Assembly: GCF_014643375.1 (NCBI RefSeq)
Contig: NZ_BMJJ01000003.1
Span: forward strand, 62,001-126,000
Source: Aureimonas glaciei
GTDB taxonomy: Bacteria; Pseudomonadota; Alphaproteobacteria; Rhizobiales; Rhizobiaceae
Reading direction: 5' to 3'
DNA length: 64,000 bases
Part shown: positions 50,894 to 60,363 of the stretch, one piece after another
Position numbering within the stretch: position 1 is the first letter of the stretch
Layout of the letters: every line of letters starts with the position of its first letter
Translations under genes and position numbers: made by a program
The notes under the pieces: generated by a model
The model's input: only the letters and a program-made list of their open reading frames with translations
Databases searched by the model: none
Told to the model about the DNA's origin: nothing

Positions 50894-52729
50894 TCAGTCG
50901 AGCTGGCGCACCGCGCCGCGGGCGGCGCTGGTGGCGAACTTCGCGTAGGCCTTCAGCGCCGTCGTCACCTTGCGCTTGCGGATCTCGGCCGGGTGGAAAC
51001 CCTTCTCGGCCTGCGCCTGGCGGCGTTCGGCGAGCACGGCGTCCTCGACCGCGAGATGGATCTTGCGGTTCGGGATGTCGATCTCGATGATGTCGCCCTC
51101 TTCGACCAGCCCGATCGTGCCGCCCTCGGCCGCTTCCGGCGAGACATGGCCGATGGAGAGGCCCGAGGAGCCGCCGGAAAAACGCCCGTCGGTGACGAGG
51201 GCGCAGGCCTTCCCCAGGCCCTTCGACTTCAGATAGCTCGTGGGATAGAGCATTTCCTGCATGCCCGGGCCGCCGCGCGGGCCTTCATAGCGGATCAGCA
51301 CCACGTCGCCGGGATTGATCTTGTTGGTCAGGATCGCCTGGACGGAGGAATCCTGGCTCTCGAAGATGCGCGCCGGGCCGGAGAAGGTGAGGACCGAGGC
51401 GTCGACGCCGGCCGTCTTCACGATGCAGCCGTCCTCGGCGAGATTGCCGTAGAGCACGGCAAGGCCCCCATCGGTGGAATAGGCGTGCTCGAGATTGCGG
51501 ATGACGCCGGTCTCGCGGTCCGAGTCGACCGTGTCGAAGCGGCGCTCCTGGCTGAAGGCGACCTGCGTCGGCACGCCGCCGGGCGCCGCGCGGTAGAAAT
51601 CGTGGACCATGCGGCTGTCGGTGCGCATCACGTCCCAGCGGTCGAGCGCCGCGCCGAGATTCTCGGCGTGGATCGAGCCGGCCTCGGTGTGGATCAGGCC
51701 GGCGCGGTCGAGTTCGCCGAGAATGGCGAGCATGCCGCCGGCCCGGTGGACATCCTCCATGTGGACATTGGCGACGGCGGGCGCGACCTTGCACAGCACC
51801 GGCACGCGGCGCGACAGCCGGTCGATGTCGGCCATGGTGAAGTCGACCTCGCCCTCGTGCGCGGCGGCCAGGAGATGCAGGACGGTGTTCGTCGATCCGC
51901 CCATGGCGATGTCGAGCGTCATGGCGTTTTCGAAGGCCTGAAAGCTCGCGATCGCGCGCGGCAGGACGCTGAAATCGTCCTGCTCGTAATGGCGCTTGGC
52001 GAGATCGACGATGAGATGACCGGCCTCGACGAAGAGGCGGCGGCGGTCGGCATGGGTGGCGAGCGTCGAGCCGTTGCCGGGCAGCGACAGGCCGAGCGCC
52101 TCGGTCAGGCAGTTCATCGAATTGGCGGTGAACATGCCCGAACACGAGCCGCAGGTGGGGCAGGCTGAGCGCTCGATGGTGGCGACGTCCTCGTCGGAGA
52201 TGCGCTCATCGGCGGCCGCGACCATGGCATCGACGAGATCGAGCTTCTTCTCGGTGTTGTCAGGCCAGATCACCTTGCCGGCCTCCATCGGCCCGCCCGA
52301 GACGAAGACGACGGGGATGTTGAGCCGCAGCGCCGCCATCAGCATGCCCGGCGTGATCTTGTCGCAGTTGGAGATGCAGACCATGGCATCGGCGCAGTGG
52401 GCGTTGACCATGTACTCGACCGAGTCGGCGATCAGCTCGCGCGAGGGCAGCGAGTAGAGCATGCCGTCGTGACCCATCGCGATGCCGTCGTCGACGGCGA
52501 TGGTGTTGAACTCCTTGGCGACGCCGCCGGCCGCCTCGATTTCGCGCGCGACGAGCTGGCCGAGGTCCTTCAGGTGGACGTGGCCCGGCACGAACTGCGT
52601 GAACGAGTTCACCACCGCGATGATCGGCTTGCCGAAATCGGCATCCTTCATGCCCGTGGCGCGCCACAGGCCGCGGGCGCCGGCCATGTTGCGGCCGTGC
52701 GTGGTGGTGCGGGAACGGTAGGCGGGCAT
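50894..52729 (-). CDS. ilvD: Dihydroxy-acid dehydratase
   Basis: 611 residues from ATG 52729 (AGGATGCGTC upstream). It catalyses the last common step of valine and isoleucine synthesis, dehydrating 2,3-dihydroxy acids. Fe-S cluster cysteines are in [12 protein letters not shown] (Cys122) and [16 protein letters not shown] (Cys190, Cys193, Cys196). The start [20 protein letters not shown] and the SGGPMEAGK loop match the E. coli-type [4Fe-4S] enzyme. The length is standard. Confidence 0.97.
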   Translation of the reverse strand: MPAYRSRTTTHGRNMAGARGLWRATGMKDADFGKPIIAVVNSFTQFVPGHVHLKDLGQLVAREIEAAGGVAKEFNTIAVDDGIAMGHDGMLYSLPSRELIADSVEYMVNAHCADAMVCISNCDKITPGMLMAALRLNIPVVFVSGGPMEAGKVIWPDNTEKKLDLVDAMVAAADERISDEDVATIERSACPTCGSCSGMFTANSMNCLTEALGLSLPGNGSTLATHADRRRLFVEAGHLIVDLAKRHYEQDDFSVLPRAIASFQAFENAMTLDIAMGGSTNTVLHLLAAAHEGEVDFTMADIDRLSRRVPVLCKVAPAVANVHMEDVHRAGGMLAILGELDRAGLIHTEAGSIHAENLGAALDRWDVMRTDSRMVHDFYRAAPGGVPTQVAFSQERRFDTVDSDRETGVIRNLEHAYSTDGGLAVLYGNLAEDGCIVKTAGVDASVLTFSGPARIFESQDSSVQAILTNKINPGDVVLIRYEGPRGGPGMQEMLYPTSYLKSKGLGKACALVTDGRFSGGSSGLSIGHVSPEAAEGGTIGLVEEGDIIEIDIPNRKIHLAVEDAVLAERRQAQAEKGFHPAEIRKRKVTTALKAYAKFATSAARGAVRQLD

Positions 52730-52913
52730 GACGCATCCTGTCTGCTGCTGCGAGGTGTACCGGGGATTACACCTGATTGCGCTGGGTGCCAATCTTGCAG
52801 TGCAGCAAAAAGGGTGGGCGACGGAGAAGAGTGGCGGCGAAGGTAAGGTTGGGGATGATATCTTCTTCTCGGAAAAGCGCTTTTCTGATCCGGATCGGTT
52901 ATTTCAACGCTTC

Positions 52914-53063
52914 GGCATGGGTCCTCGGGTCAAGCCCGAGGATGACTACCATCAGGGGTTTGCGTCCTTCGAATTAAACCGCAATCCCGCCCGACCCCGG
53001 GAAATCGTCGAGCGCTCCCTCGCGACATAGTCATCCTCGGGCTTGACCCGAGGACCCACGCCG
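52914..53063. repeat. Composite type B palindromic element, arms in opposite order
   Basis: Left palindrome 52914-52949 (TCCTCGGGTCAAGCCCGAGG core) and right palindrome 53030-53063 (CCTCGGGCTTGACCCGAGGA core). Here the GGCATGGGTCC-like flanks face outward, the reverse of the pairs at 9229, 49279, 55883 and 60157. It fills the 400 bp gap (52730-53129) between ilvD and the MFS gene, in which no gene was recognised. Confidence 0.85.
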
Positions 53064-53129
53064 AGACGCCGAAGCCGCCGATCCGGATCAGGATTTGAAC
53101 CAATCCGCTCGCTGGCGAAAACGCCGCGC

Positions 53130-54383
53130 CTACTCCGCCGGTTTCTGCTCCGCCAGATCCGCGCGCGGATCCAGCGCAAAGCTTGCCGGCGTCTGTGTCC
53201 GGGCGAGCGGCGTCGTCCGGAAGTCGCCGCGTTCCTCGACCGGCGGGGCGTTGCGGCGGAAGGTGCGGTAGTAGGCGTAGCCGGCGAAGATGGCGTGCGC
53301 CGTGCCGGTCGCGGCGAAGATGCCGGAGGGGCCAAAAGTTTCCATCAGCCAGGCGGCGAGCAGCGGGCCGCCCATGGTGCCAAAGCCGTAGAGGATGAGG
53401 AGGCCGCCCGAGACCTTCACGAAATCCTCCGGCTTGGCGTAGTCGTTGGCATGCGCGACGGTCAGCGAATAGGCGGGATAGATCACCCCGCCGAGGCCGA
53501 AGGCGATGGCGAACAGCACCAGCGGATCGTGGCTGCGCAAGGCGAGGCCGACGACGGCGATGGCCACGCCGACGAGGCCGGCGACGGTCATGACATAGCG
53601 CCGGTCCATGCGGTCGGAGATCCGGCCGAGTGGGTACTGGAAGGCGATGCCGCCGGCCATGGTGGCGGCCAAGAGCGTGGCGATCTCGGTGTTCGAGAAG
53701 CCAAAACGCTGGCCGAGCACCGGCGACATGTTGTTCCAGGCGCCCGACAGGACTCCCGCGAGGAACACGCCGACGGCGGCGGCCGGCGAGTTGCGGTAGA
53801 TCATCGCAAGGTCCAGCGAGGTCGTCGTCAGCGGTTTCGGCGAGGGCGCCTTCGACAGCGCCGTCGGGATGACGGCGAGCGCGAAGAGGATGGCGCAGAG
53901 CATGAAGGGCGTCGTCAGCTGGGGGCTCGTCGCCGCCATGATGTACTGGCCGCCGATCATCGCCGACATCGAGACGATCATGTAGAAGGAAAAGACCCGG
54001 CCGCGCGTCTCGTTGGTGACGCGCTCGTTCAGCCAGCTCTCGATGATCATGTAGCTGCCGGCCAGCGCGAAGCCGGCAATGCCGCGGATCAGGATCCAGG
54101 CGACGGGGTGGACGATCATCGCCAGCATCAGGACGCCGATGGCGAGCAGCGCGCAGAGGCTGGAGAAGGTCCTGACATGCCCGGCCTGGCGCACGATCAG
54201 CGGCACGACGAGACAGCCGACGGTGAAGGCGATGGCGTAGCCCGTGCCCATGAAGCCGATCTCGTAGCTCGACCAGCCCTCGATCGAACCGCGCACCGGC
54301 AGGAGAATGCCCTGCAGGCCGGCGCCCGCCATCACGAAGAAGGTGGAGATGAGCAGCGAGACGATCGGCAGCAGCGCGGACAT
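53130..54383 (-). CDS. MFS transporter
   Basis: 417 residues from ATG 54383 (AAGG 7 bases upstream); the open frame extends 110 codons further, but that part is arginine/proline-rich and not protein-like. Twelve hydrophobic segments, with the MFS loop motifs FSFYMIVSMSAMIGGQYIMA and GRISDRMDRRYVMTVAGLVG. It resembles the YcaD-like group of inner-membrane permeases. The C-terminal tail (about 35 residues) is charged and probably cytoplasmic. The substrate is unknown. Confidence 0.9.
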   Translation of the reverse strand: MSALLPIVSLLISTFFVMAGAGLQGILLPVRGSIEGWSSYEIGFMGTGYAIAFTVGCLVVPLIVRQAGHVRTFSSLCALLAIGVLMLAMIVHPVAWILIRGIAGFALAGSYMIIESWLNERVTNETRGRVFSFYMIVSMSAMIGGQYIMAATSPQLTTPFMLCAILFALAVIPTALSKAPSPKPLTTTSLDLAMIYRNSPAAAVGVFLAGVLSGAWNNMSPVLGQRFGFSNTEIATLLAATMAGGIAFQYPLGRISDRMDRRYVMTVAGLVGVAIAVVGLALRSHDPLVLFAIAFGLGGVIYPAYSLTVAHANDYAKPEDFVKVSGGLLILYGFGTMGGPLLAAWLMETFGPSGIFAATGTAHAIFAGYAYYRTFRRNAPPVEERGDFRTTPLARTQTPASFALDPRADLAEQKPAE

Positions 54384-54845
54384 GAAGAGGGCCTTGGGGC
54401 AGGAAGGATTGCCGGGGGGCGGCAGAAGGGCGGCCGGCCTCAGACTAGGACCGATGCGGCGCGCGGTACGTCGGGTTTGCGACTTTGCCGTGACCGCTAT
54501 CCGACATTGCCGCCCGGCGCCAGTCCGCGACCGATGCGCCGGCGTCATAGGGGCCTTGCGGAAGCGGTGGACGCCGCCCAGGCCGCAGATGAATACACGC
54601 CGGCGCGCTCGCGATGGAACCTGGGGCGGGCTCGGGCTCGCTTTGGCACCTCGGGCAAGCAGCCGGCTGCGCGGCCATGACGCGGCGCCGGCGCTCTCGG
54701 CCGCCTTCGGCATTGCCGGCCTGCGCCGGGGCGCCCGATCTCAGTTGGAATCGCGGACGGCGGCGTTCCGGCCGGCGGAATCGTCACGCCCCGACGACGG
54801 ACGGGAGCGGGTCGGCGATTCGGACAGAGGCCGTCCCTGATCGGC
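54384..54845. other. 462 bp gap, nothing recognised
   Basis: Between the uracil-DNA glycosylase 3' end and the MFS start, both on the minus strand. Open frames here are arginine-rich shadows with no RBS. None of the palindromic repeats found elsewhere was recognised. It should contain the MFS promoter, but no clear -35/-10 boxes were seen. Confidence 0.5.
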
Positions 54846-55760
54846 TCAGCCGAGTTCGGAAAGCCGTGCCTTCAACGCCAGGAGATCGCGCCAGGCGAGC
54901 TTCTTCTGCGCCGGCTGGCGCAGGAGATAGGCCGGGTGCAGCATTGGCAGGGTCGGGATGGTCTCTTCCGGCAGCAGGCCGAAGGCATAGGAATGCCAGG
55001 TGCCGCGCAGCCGCAAAATACCCTCGTCGGTCTTCAGGATCACCTTGGCGGCCGGCGATCCCAAGCAGACGAGGATTTTGGGCCTCACCAGCTCGATCTG
55101 GCGGGCGATGAAGGGCAGGCACATCTCGGTCTCGATCGGCGTCGGCGGCCGGTTGCCGGGCGGCCGCCACGGCACGGCATTGGTGACGCGCACCGCCTCG
55201 CGCTCCAGCCCGATCGAGGCGAGCATGCGGTTGAGCAGCTGCCCGGACTTGCCGACGAAAGGCTCGCCCGCAATGTCCTCCTCGCGGCCGGGCGCCTCGC
55301 CGACGAACATCACATCGGCGTCCGGATTGCCATCGCCGAAGACGAGCTGCGTCGCCGTCAGCCGGAGATTGCAGCCGGTGAAGCCGGCGAGCGCCTCGCG
55401 CAATTCGTCGAGCGTCGCGGCCGACGCCGCGCGGCTGTGCGCCTCCGCCACGGCGATCTCGTCCGGCACCGCGACGGCGAGGGCGGGAAAGCCGTCGACC
55501 GTCGGCGGCGGCGCGGGGGGCGCCTCGCGTCGGGGTGTCGAGGGGGCAGACAGGGACCGCCCGGGCTCGCGCCCGTCCCGTGAAGGTGCCGCGCTTTCGG
55601 GCGCCCGCCGCGCCGCCCGGCTCTCGATCTCGGCCGCCGTCTCGGCGAAACGGTCGCGCGGCGCGTCGAGGACGATCGTGTCGATCCCGGCCTCGCCATA
55701 CCATTCGAGCAGCGCCAGCGCGGCGTCTCGGGGGCTGGCGGGGGGAAGGTGCGGGGTCAT
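54846..55760 (-). CDS. Family 4-type uracil-DNA glycosylase
   Basis: 304 residues. It removes uracil from DNA in base excision repair. The catalytic core (about 118-300) has [20 protein letters not shown] and [18 protein letters not shown], with a closing [20 protein letters not shown]; the HPAYL motif is the second active-site loop. Cysteines near the expected Fe-S positions are Cys130 ([10 protein letters not shown]), Cys214 and Cys232. The usual first C-x2-C pair is reduced to one Cys, so cluster binding is uncertain. The N-terminal 115 residues are a variable linker, partly Pro/Ala/Arg-rich. Confidence 0.88.
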   Translation of the reverse strand: MTPHLPPASPRDAALALLEWYGEAGIDTIVLDAPRDRFAETAAEIESRAARRAPESAAPSRDGREPGRSLSAPSTPRREAPPAPPPTVDGFPALAVAVPDEIAVAEAHSRAASAATLDELREALAGFTGCNLRLTATQLVFGDGNPDADVMFVGEAPGREEDIAGEPFVGKSGQLLNRMLASIGLEREAVRVTNAVPWRPPGNRPPTPIETEMCLPFIARQIELVRPKILVCLGSPAAKVILKTDEGILRLRGTWHSYAFGLLPEETIPTLPMLHPAYLLRQPAQKKLAWRDLLALKARLSELG

Positions 55761-55882
55761 GCGGCTCTCTTAGCGTATGGCGGGGCGGCGGGCAAAGCGG
55801 GGGGGGGGGGAAGGACTTGCAATGCATACATTGCTTTGGATGCAGGCTTGGGCATGATGCCGAAGCCTGAGCCTGAAAGCTC

Positions 55883-56005
55883 GTCATCCCGGGCTTGACC
55901 CGGGATCCATTCCAAACCCTGGGAGCATGATCGCCAGGCAGGCCTGCACCGGAATAGTGGATCCAGCGCCTCGGCATGGATCCCGGCTCAAGGCCGGGAT
56001 GACGA
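55883..56005. repeat. Composite type B palindromic element
   Basis: Left palindrome 55883-55917 (CCCGGGCTTGACCCGGGATC core) and right palindrome 55973-56005 (ATCCCGGCTCAAGGCCGGGA core), inverted, in the gap between the glycosylase start and the antitoxin-like gene end. The element ends 26 bases before the stop of the antitoxin-like gene, where a toxin partner might otherwise be expected. Confidence 0.87.
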
Positions 56006-56030
56006 GTGGAGAGGCGTTTAGCCCGCACTT

Positions 56031-56270
56031 TCACATCGCCTCTTGGTCATGATGGGGACGGCGGTGTCCGTCCAAAGCAGTTCTTCCATTGGGGATGAAT
56101 TTTTGGATCACGCTCCGCACATCTGCAGGGGAGGCGAAGCGGCCGGCATCGGCGTCCCTCAACCCTGTCTTGATCTTCTCCATCTGCCAGGCTGTCACCC
56201 CCGCCGTCGCCTCGCCGGGCAGCGGCGTGACGGCATCGGGTGTGGTGATGCGGACGTCGGTCTGGTTCAT
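56031..56270 (-). CDS. Antitoxin-like (ribbon-helix-helix type) small protein, no toxin partner seen
   Basis: 79 residues. The middle (TAWQMEKIKTGLRDADAGRF, then ASPADVRSVIQKF) resembles the helical C-terminal part of CopG/ParD-like antitoxins, which often read as a motif of the type ADAGRFAS-x-EEV. The N-terminal MNQTDVRITTPD is short and could form the DNA-binding strand. The last 20 residues (GRTALDGHRRPHHDQEAM) look unrelated, as if the reading frame had run into other DNA. No ParE/RelE-like gene follows on the minus strand; a type B repeat lies there instead. Low certainty. Confidence 0.45.
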   Translation of the reverse strand: MNQTDVRITTPDAVTPLPGEATAGVTAWQMEKIKTGLRDADAGRFASPADVRSVIQKFIPNGRTALDGHRRPHHDQEAM

Positions 56271-56348
56271 CAGGCGATGATGCCACGAAACCGCCGGGCC
56301 CTGTATGGTCCGGAAATTCCATTTGGCGTCACCGGCCGACTGGCAGCG

Positions 56349-57062
56349 TCATCCGGCCCGACGATCCTGATCGCACCAGGGATTGCCGCTGTTCGGCCAG
56401 GCCTGGGACAGGCCCTCGTCGATGAGGACCTGTCCCGCATCGCGCCCGTCCCCGAGCGTGATGGTGACCAGCGCCCTCCCGTGATTGTCGCTTCCCTGCC
56501 GATCGAGGGCGTAGCCGGCCGACATGAGCTGGCGCAGCCGGTCGCGCGCGCGGGTGCCGATCTGCCGTTCTCGGGGGCAGGCGGCATGGTCGATCTCGGG
56601 CGTGTCGATCCCGGCGGTTCGCCACTTCATGCCATCGTGCCAGCCCGTGTCGCCATCGACCAGACAGGTCACCTTGCGCTTGGCGCGGTCGCCCCCCGAA
56701 CAGACGGGAACCGACCGAGCGATCACGGAGGGCGCAGGCCGGCTGGGAAGACCGGTGGCGACGAGGTCGGGAGACGCGTCGCTCGTAGCGCTGAAAGCGG
56801 TCGTGGCGTAGGCATGGAGGGAGTGAAGAATTTCGGGTCCGCGTGCCCAGGCGAAGGGAGCCGCGAAGGACAGAAGCGATAGGGCGCCGAGCACCAACCA
56901 GAAGGTTGTCCCTGCACCGCGCGGTTTCCCTTGCGGATGCTTGGGCGGCGGTGGGAGCCGGTCGCTTATCCGAAAAGAGCCGAAAGGCCTTGCCCCGGGT
57001 GGCTGTGGCCGCATCGATTCCAGGTTGGTTTGCCGTCGGTCGTACATTCGGATAGGTTGCAT
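56349..57062 (-). CDS. Membrane-anchored thermonuclease-like (SNase) protein
   Basis: Up to 237 residues; the start is uncertain (ATG 57062, 57047 or 57014). A basic Pro-rich N-terminus precedes one transmembrane helix (about 52-72: FWLVLGALSLLSFAAPFAWA), so the nuclease domain would be periplasmic. The SNase region (about 125-235) has VTCLVDGDTGWHDGMKWRTA followed by GIDTPEID, GSDNHGRALVTITLGDGRDA and VLIDEGLSQAW. The DGDT and IDTPE motifs carry the usual calcium ligands. The arginine of RTAGIDTPE and a later Glu/Arg pair are present or plausible. Probably a secreted or anchored nuclease. Confidence 0.8.
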   Translation of the reverse strand: MQPIRMYDRRQTNLESMRPQPPGARPFGSFRISDRLPPPPKHPQGKPRGAGTTFWLVLGALSLLSFAAPFAWARGPEILHSLHAYATTAFSATSDASPDLVATGLPSRPAPSVIARSVPVCSGGDRAKRKVTCLVDGDTGWHDGMKWRTAGIDTPEIDHAACPRERQIGTRARDRLRQLMSAGYALDRQGSDNHGRALVTITLGDGRDAGQVLIDEGLSQAWPNSGNPWCDQDRRAG

Positions 57063-57213
57063 CCTGTCCGACGAAGAAATGGTAAAGGCGGCAGATCAAA
57101 TGCCGCACAGCCGGACCTTTCGGTCAGCGGTCGGGGCCGATGGCGCAGCCGCGGGCAGCGAGACCTTGGCCTTGTGCATGCGGTGGGAGCGGCCATCCCG
57201 GCTCTGACACCCT

Positions 57214-58095
57214 TCACCCCAGTGCCAGCACCGCCGCCGCAAACGCCGCCGGTGCCTCCTGCGGCACGTTGTGGCCGACGCCGAAGAGGATTTTTCGCTC
57301 GTAAGGGCCGGTGAAGTGCGGCGCGTCTTCGTCCGTCTCTCCCGGCGGGTCGACGCCGTCGTCGGCGCCCTGCAGCCCGACCGTCGGCACGGTGACGGTG
57401 GGCTGGGCGGCGAGGCGGCGTTCGATCGCGTCATAGGCCGGGTCGGCGGCGACGAGGCCAAACCGGTGGCGGTAGGAGTGGACGACGACGTCGACGAAGT
57501 CGGGATTGGCAAAGCTCTTCGCCGAGCGCGCGAACGTGTCTTCGTCAAATTCCCAGGTCGGGGACCAGAGCATCCACAACAGCCGGCAGAAGGCGTCGCG
57601 GTTTTCGGCGAGCCCGGCGCGGCCGCGCTCGCCGTGGAGATAATACTGGTACCAGAAGCGGCGTTCGGCTTCCGGATCGGCCGGCACGCCCGCGGCGGCG
57701 ATGTTCTGGATGTTGTAGCCCGTGCCGCAGCTGACGAGGCCTTTCGCCCGCTCCGGCCACAGGGCCGAGACGACGCAGGCGGCTCGGCCGCCCCAGTCGT
57801 AGCCGGCGAGGACGGCGCTCGGGATGTCGAGCGCATCCATCAGCGCCAGGAGGTCGGCGCCGAGAGCGGCCTGCTCGCCGGAGCGGGGCGTTGCGGGGTC
57901 GCGAAAGCGCGTGCCGCCATAGCCGCGCAGGAAGGGCACGATGCAGCGCTTCCCCTCCGCCGAAAGCAGCGCGGCGACCGCGTCGCAGGCATGGGCGTCG
58001 TAGGGAAAGCCGTGCAGGAGGATCACCGGCGGCCCGTCGGCCGGGCCGGATTCGAAATAGGCGACGTTTAGCACGCCGGCGTCGATATGCTTCAT
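57214..58095 (-). CDS. Alpha/beta hydrolase, epoxide hydrolase/dehalogenase-like
   Basis: 293 residues from ATG 58095 (GGAG upstream). The oxyanion motif HGFP is in VILLHGFPYDAHACDAV. The nucleophile elbow reads GYDWGG, so the nucleophile is Asp100 rather than Ser. This is the pattern of epoxide hydrolases and haloalkane/fluoroacetate dehalogenases. The catalytic His is in FGVGHNVPQEAP near the end, with an acid candidate in GADDGVDPPGETDED. A cap domain (about 120-215) is rich in Trp and Tyr. The precise substrate is unknown. It is divergent from the ETF-QO gene. Confidence 0.85.
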   Translation of the reverse strand: MKHIDAGVLNVAYFESGPADGPPVILLHGFPYDAHACDAVAALLSAEGKRCIVPFLRGYGGTRFRDPATPRSGEQAALGADLLALMDALDIPSAVLAGYDWGGRAACVVSALWPERAKGLVSCGTGYNIQNIAAAGVPADPEAERRFWYQYYLHGERGRAGLAENRDAFCRLLWMLWSPTWEFDEDTFARSAKSFANPDFVDVVVHSYRHRFGLVAADPAYDAIERRLAAQPTVTVPTVGLQGADDGVDPPGETDEDAPHFTGPYERKILFGVGHNVPQEAPAAFAAAVLALG

Positions 58096-58413
58096 GAAGG
58101 GCCGCTCCGACTCACGCCGCTCTTTGTAACCAATGCTTTGCATTCGGGGGAGACGCGGCCGGCGAGAATTGCGGAAAGCCATCGAGCCGGAGGGCGGTCC
58201 CTGAGCCCGGATCGCCGGCGGCGCAAAGCGGCGGCCGGCCGGCGCGAAAAGGCCGCGCTTGCCCGCGCCTTCGACCTATTCTAAGCCGGGAAGGCCGATG
58301 CGCTTCGCCCGCGGCGCCAAAAAGGCTCTTCCCCGCCTTCAAACCGGCCCGAAGGCCTGTTCTGGGCAGACGGCTGCGCGCGCGCGGCGGACCACCGACG
58401 GAGACTGGCTGAG
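58096..58413. other. 318 bp divergent intergenic region, nothing recognised
   Basis: Between the divergent hydrolase and ETF-QO genes; it must hold both promoters. No repeat of types A-C and no clear promoter boxes were seen. A GACGGAGA sequence close to ATG 58414 is a plausible RBS for ETF-QO. Confidence 0.5.
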
Positions 58414-60060
58414 ATGAGTGAGACCGAACGCGAGAGCATGGAATTCGACGTCGTCATCGTCGGCGCGGGACCCGCCGGCCTGTCGGCAGCGATCCGGCTG
58501 AAGCAGCGCGATCCCGAACTCTCCGTCGTCGTCCTGGAGAAGGCCGCCGAAGTCGGCATCCACATCCTGTCCGGCTGCGTGCTCGACCCGAGCGCGCTCG
58601 ACGAACTGCTGCCGGAATGGCGGCAGGAGGAGACGCCGATCCGCCAGAAGGTCACCGAGGACCGGTTCTACTTCTACGGCGCGCAGGGCGGCGTGCGGCT
58701 GCCCAACCGCCTTATGCCGAAGCTGATGGACAATCACGGCAATTTCGTCGTCTCGCTCGGCCTCGTTGCCAAATGGATGGCGGAGAAGGCGGAGGCGCTC
58801 GGCGTCGAGATCTATCCGGGATTTGCCGCCTCGGAGATTCTCTATGACGAATCCAATGTCGTCATCGGCGTCGCCACCGGCGACATGGGGATTCTCAAGG
58901 ACGGCACGCCCGGCCCGATGTACCAGCGCGGCATGGCGCTGATGGGCAAGTATGTCTTCATTTCCGAGGGCGTGCGCGGCTCACTCGCTAAGGAGCTGAT
59001 CCGCACCTATGGCCTCGACGAGGGCCGCGAGCCGCCGAAATATGGCCTCGGGATCAAGGAGCTCTGGGAGATCGACCCGGCCAAGGCGAAGCCCGGCCTC
59101 GTGCAGCATTCCTTCGGCTGGCCGCTCGACATGGCGACCGGCGGCGGCTCGTTCCTGTATCACCTGGAAAACAACCAGGTCTATGTCGGCTTCGTCGTCC
59201 ACCTCAACTACAAGAACCCCTATCTCTCGCCCTTCGAGGAATTCCAGCGCTTCAAGACGCATCCCGACATCGCCGAGCTGCTCGCCGGCGGCAAGCGCAT
59301 CGCCTATGGCGCGCGGGCGATCTCGGAGGGCGGCTACCAGTCGGTGCCGAAACTGGTCTTCCCCGGCGGCGCGCTGCTCGGCTGCTCGGCCGGCTTCGTC
59401 AACGTGCCGCGCATCAAGGGCGTGCACAACGCCATGGCGTCCGGCATGCAAGCAGCGGACGCCGCGGTCGACGCGATCCGGGACGGCCGCGCGCACGACC
59501 GGCTGAAGGCCTATGAGGACGGTTGGCGCGCCTCCTCGATTGGCCGCGACCTGAAGCGGGTGCGCAACGTCAAGCCGCTGTGGTCGAAATTCGGCACGGC
59601 GCTCGGCGTCGCGCTCGGCGGCATCGACATGTGGACGAACCAGCTTCTCGGCTTCTCCTTCTTCGGCACGCTCGGCCATGGCAAGCCGGACCATCTGTCG
59701 ACCGAGCCCGCGGCACAGCACACGCCGATCGCCTATCCCCGGCCCGACAACACGCTCACCTTCGACCGCCTGACCTCGGTGTTCCTGTCGAACACCAACC
59801 ACGAGGAAGACCAGCCGGTGCACCTGAAGGTTAGGGACATGGAATTGCAGAAGCGCTCGGAGCACGACGTCTATGCCGGCCTGTCGCAGTACTACTGCCC
59901 GGCCGGCGTCTACGAATGGGTCGAGGGTGCCGACCCGACCTTCGTGATCAACGCGCAGAACTGCGTGCACTGCAAGACCTGCGACATCAAGGACCCCAAC
60001 CAGAACATCACCTGGGTCCCGCCCCAGGGCGGCGAGGGGCCGGTGTATCAGACGATGTAG
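58414..60060 (+). CDS. Electron transfer flavoprotein-ubiquinone oxidoreductase
   Basis: 548 residues. It passes electrons from ETF (fatty and amino acid oxidation) to ubiquinone at the inner membrane. The FAD-binding motif is VIVGAGPAGLSAA at about 14-26. The ubiquinone/membrane region (about 240-290) contains PGLVQHSFGWPLDMATGGGS. The C-terminal 4Fe-4S cluster uses Cys495 (YYCPAGVYEW), Cys517, Cys520 and Cys523 (NCVHCKTCDIKDP). Full length and intact. No etfA or etfB lies nearby in this window. Confidence 0.96.
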   Translation: MSETERESMEFDVVIVGAGPAGLSAAIRLKQRDPELSVVVLEKAAEVGIHILSGCVLDPSALDELLPEWRQEETPIRQKVTEDRFYFYGAQGGVRLPNRLMPKLMDNHGNFVVSLGLVAKWMAEKAEALGVEIYPGFAASEILYDESNVVIGVATGDMGILKDGTPGPMYQRGMALMGKYVFISEGVRGSLAKELIRTYGLDEGREPPKYGLGIKELWEIDPAKAKPGLVQHSFGWPLDMATGGGSFLYHLENNQVYVGFVVHLNYKNPYLSPFEEFQRFKTHPDIAELLAGGKRIAYGARAISEGGYQSVPKLVFPGGALLGCSAGFVNVPRIKGVHNAMASGMQAADAAVDAIRDGRAHDRLKAYEDGWRASSIGRDLKRVRNVKPLWSKFGTALGVALGGIDMWTNQLLGFSFFGTLGHGKPDHLSTEPAAQHTPIAYPRPDNTLTFDRLTSVFLSNTNHEEDQPVHLKVRDMELQKRSEHDVYAGLSQYYCPAGVYEWVEGADPTFVINAQNCVHCKTCDIKDPNQNITWVPPQGGEGPVYQTM

Positions 60061-60156
60061 GAGAGGCGGCGGGGCGATCGGGCGGGGCGACGAGAGTGAT
60101 CGATGCCCCAGAGCAGCATCCGCTCCGGCGACGAAAAGGCGCTCCGCCCGAACATA

Positions 60157-60291
60157 GTCATCCCGGACTTGATCCGGGACCCATGCCAAACCGCCGAACG
60201 CGACCGAGGACGGTGGACCTTCCCATCCTGAACCGATTTGGCAGCCGTTAGGTCTCGGCATGGGTTCTCGGGTCAAGCCCGAGAATGACTA
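60157..60291. repeat. Composite type B palindromic element
   Basis: Left palindrome 60157-60190 (TCCCGGACTTGATCCGGGAC core) and right palindrome 60257-60291 (TTCTCGGGTCAAGCCCGAGA core), inverted, with CCATGCC and GGCATGGG flanks facing inward. It occupies the 303 bp gap between ETF-QO and the convergent small exported protein; nothing else was seen there. Confidence 0.87.
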
Positions 60292-60363
60292 TTCTGAAGG
60301 GTATGGACCTCGATAGGCTTGCAGCATCGGCAGCCCTGGCGCGAGGCCGCGTCGTCACGGATC

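Noticed and set aside
53130-54713. N-terminally extended MFS protein (527 residues)
   Set aside because: The additional 110 codons give Arg/Pro-rich sequence with no RBS at the far start; ATG 54383 has a good RBS and starts right at the first helix.
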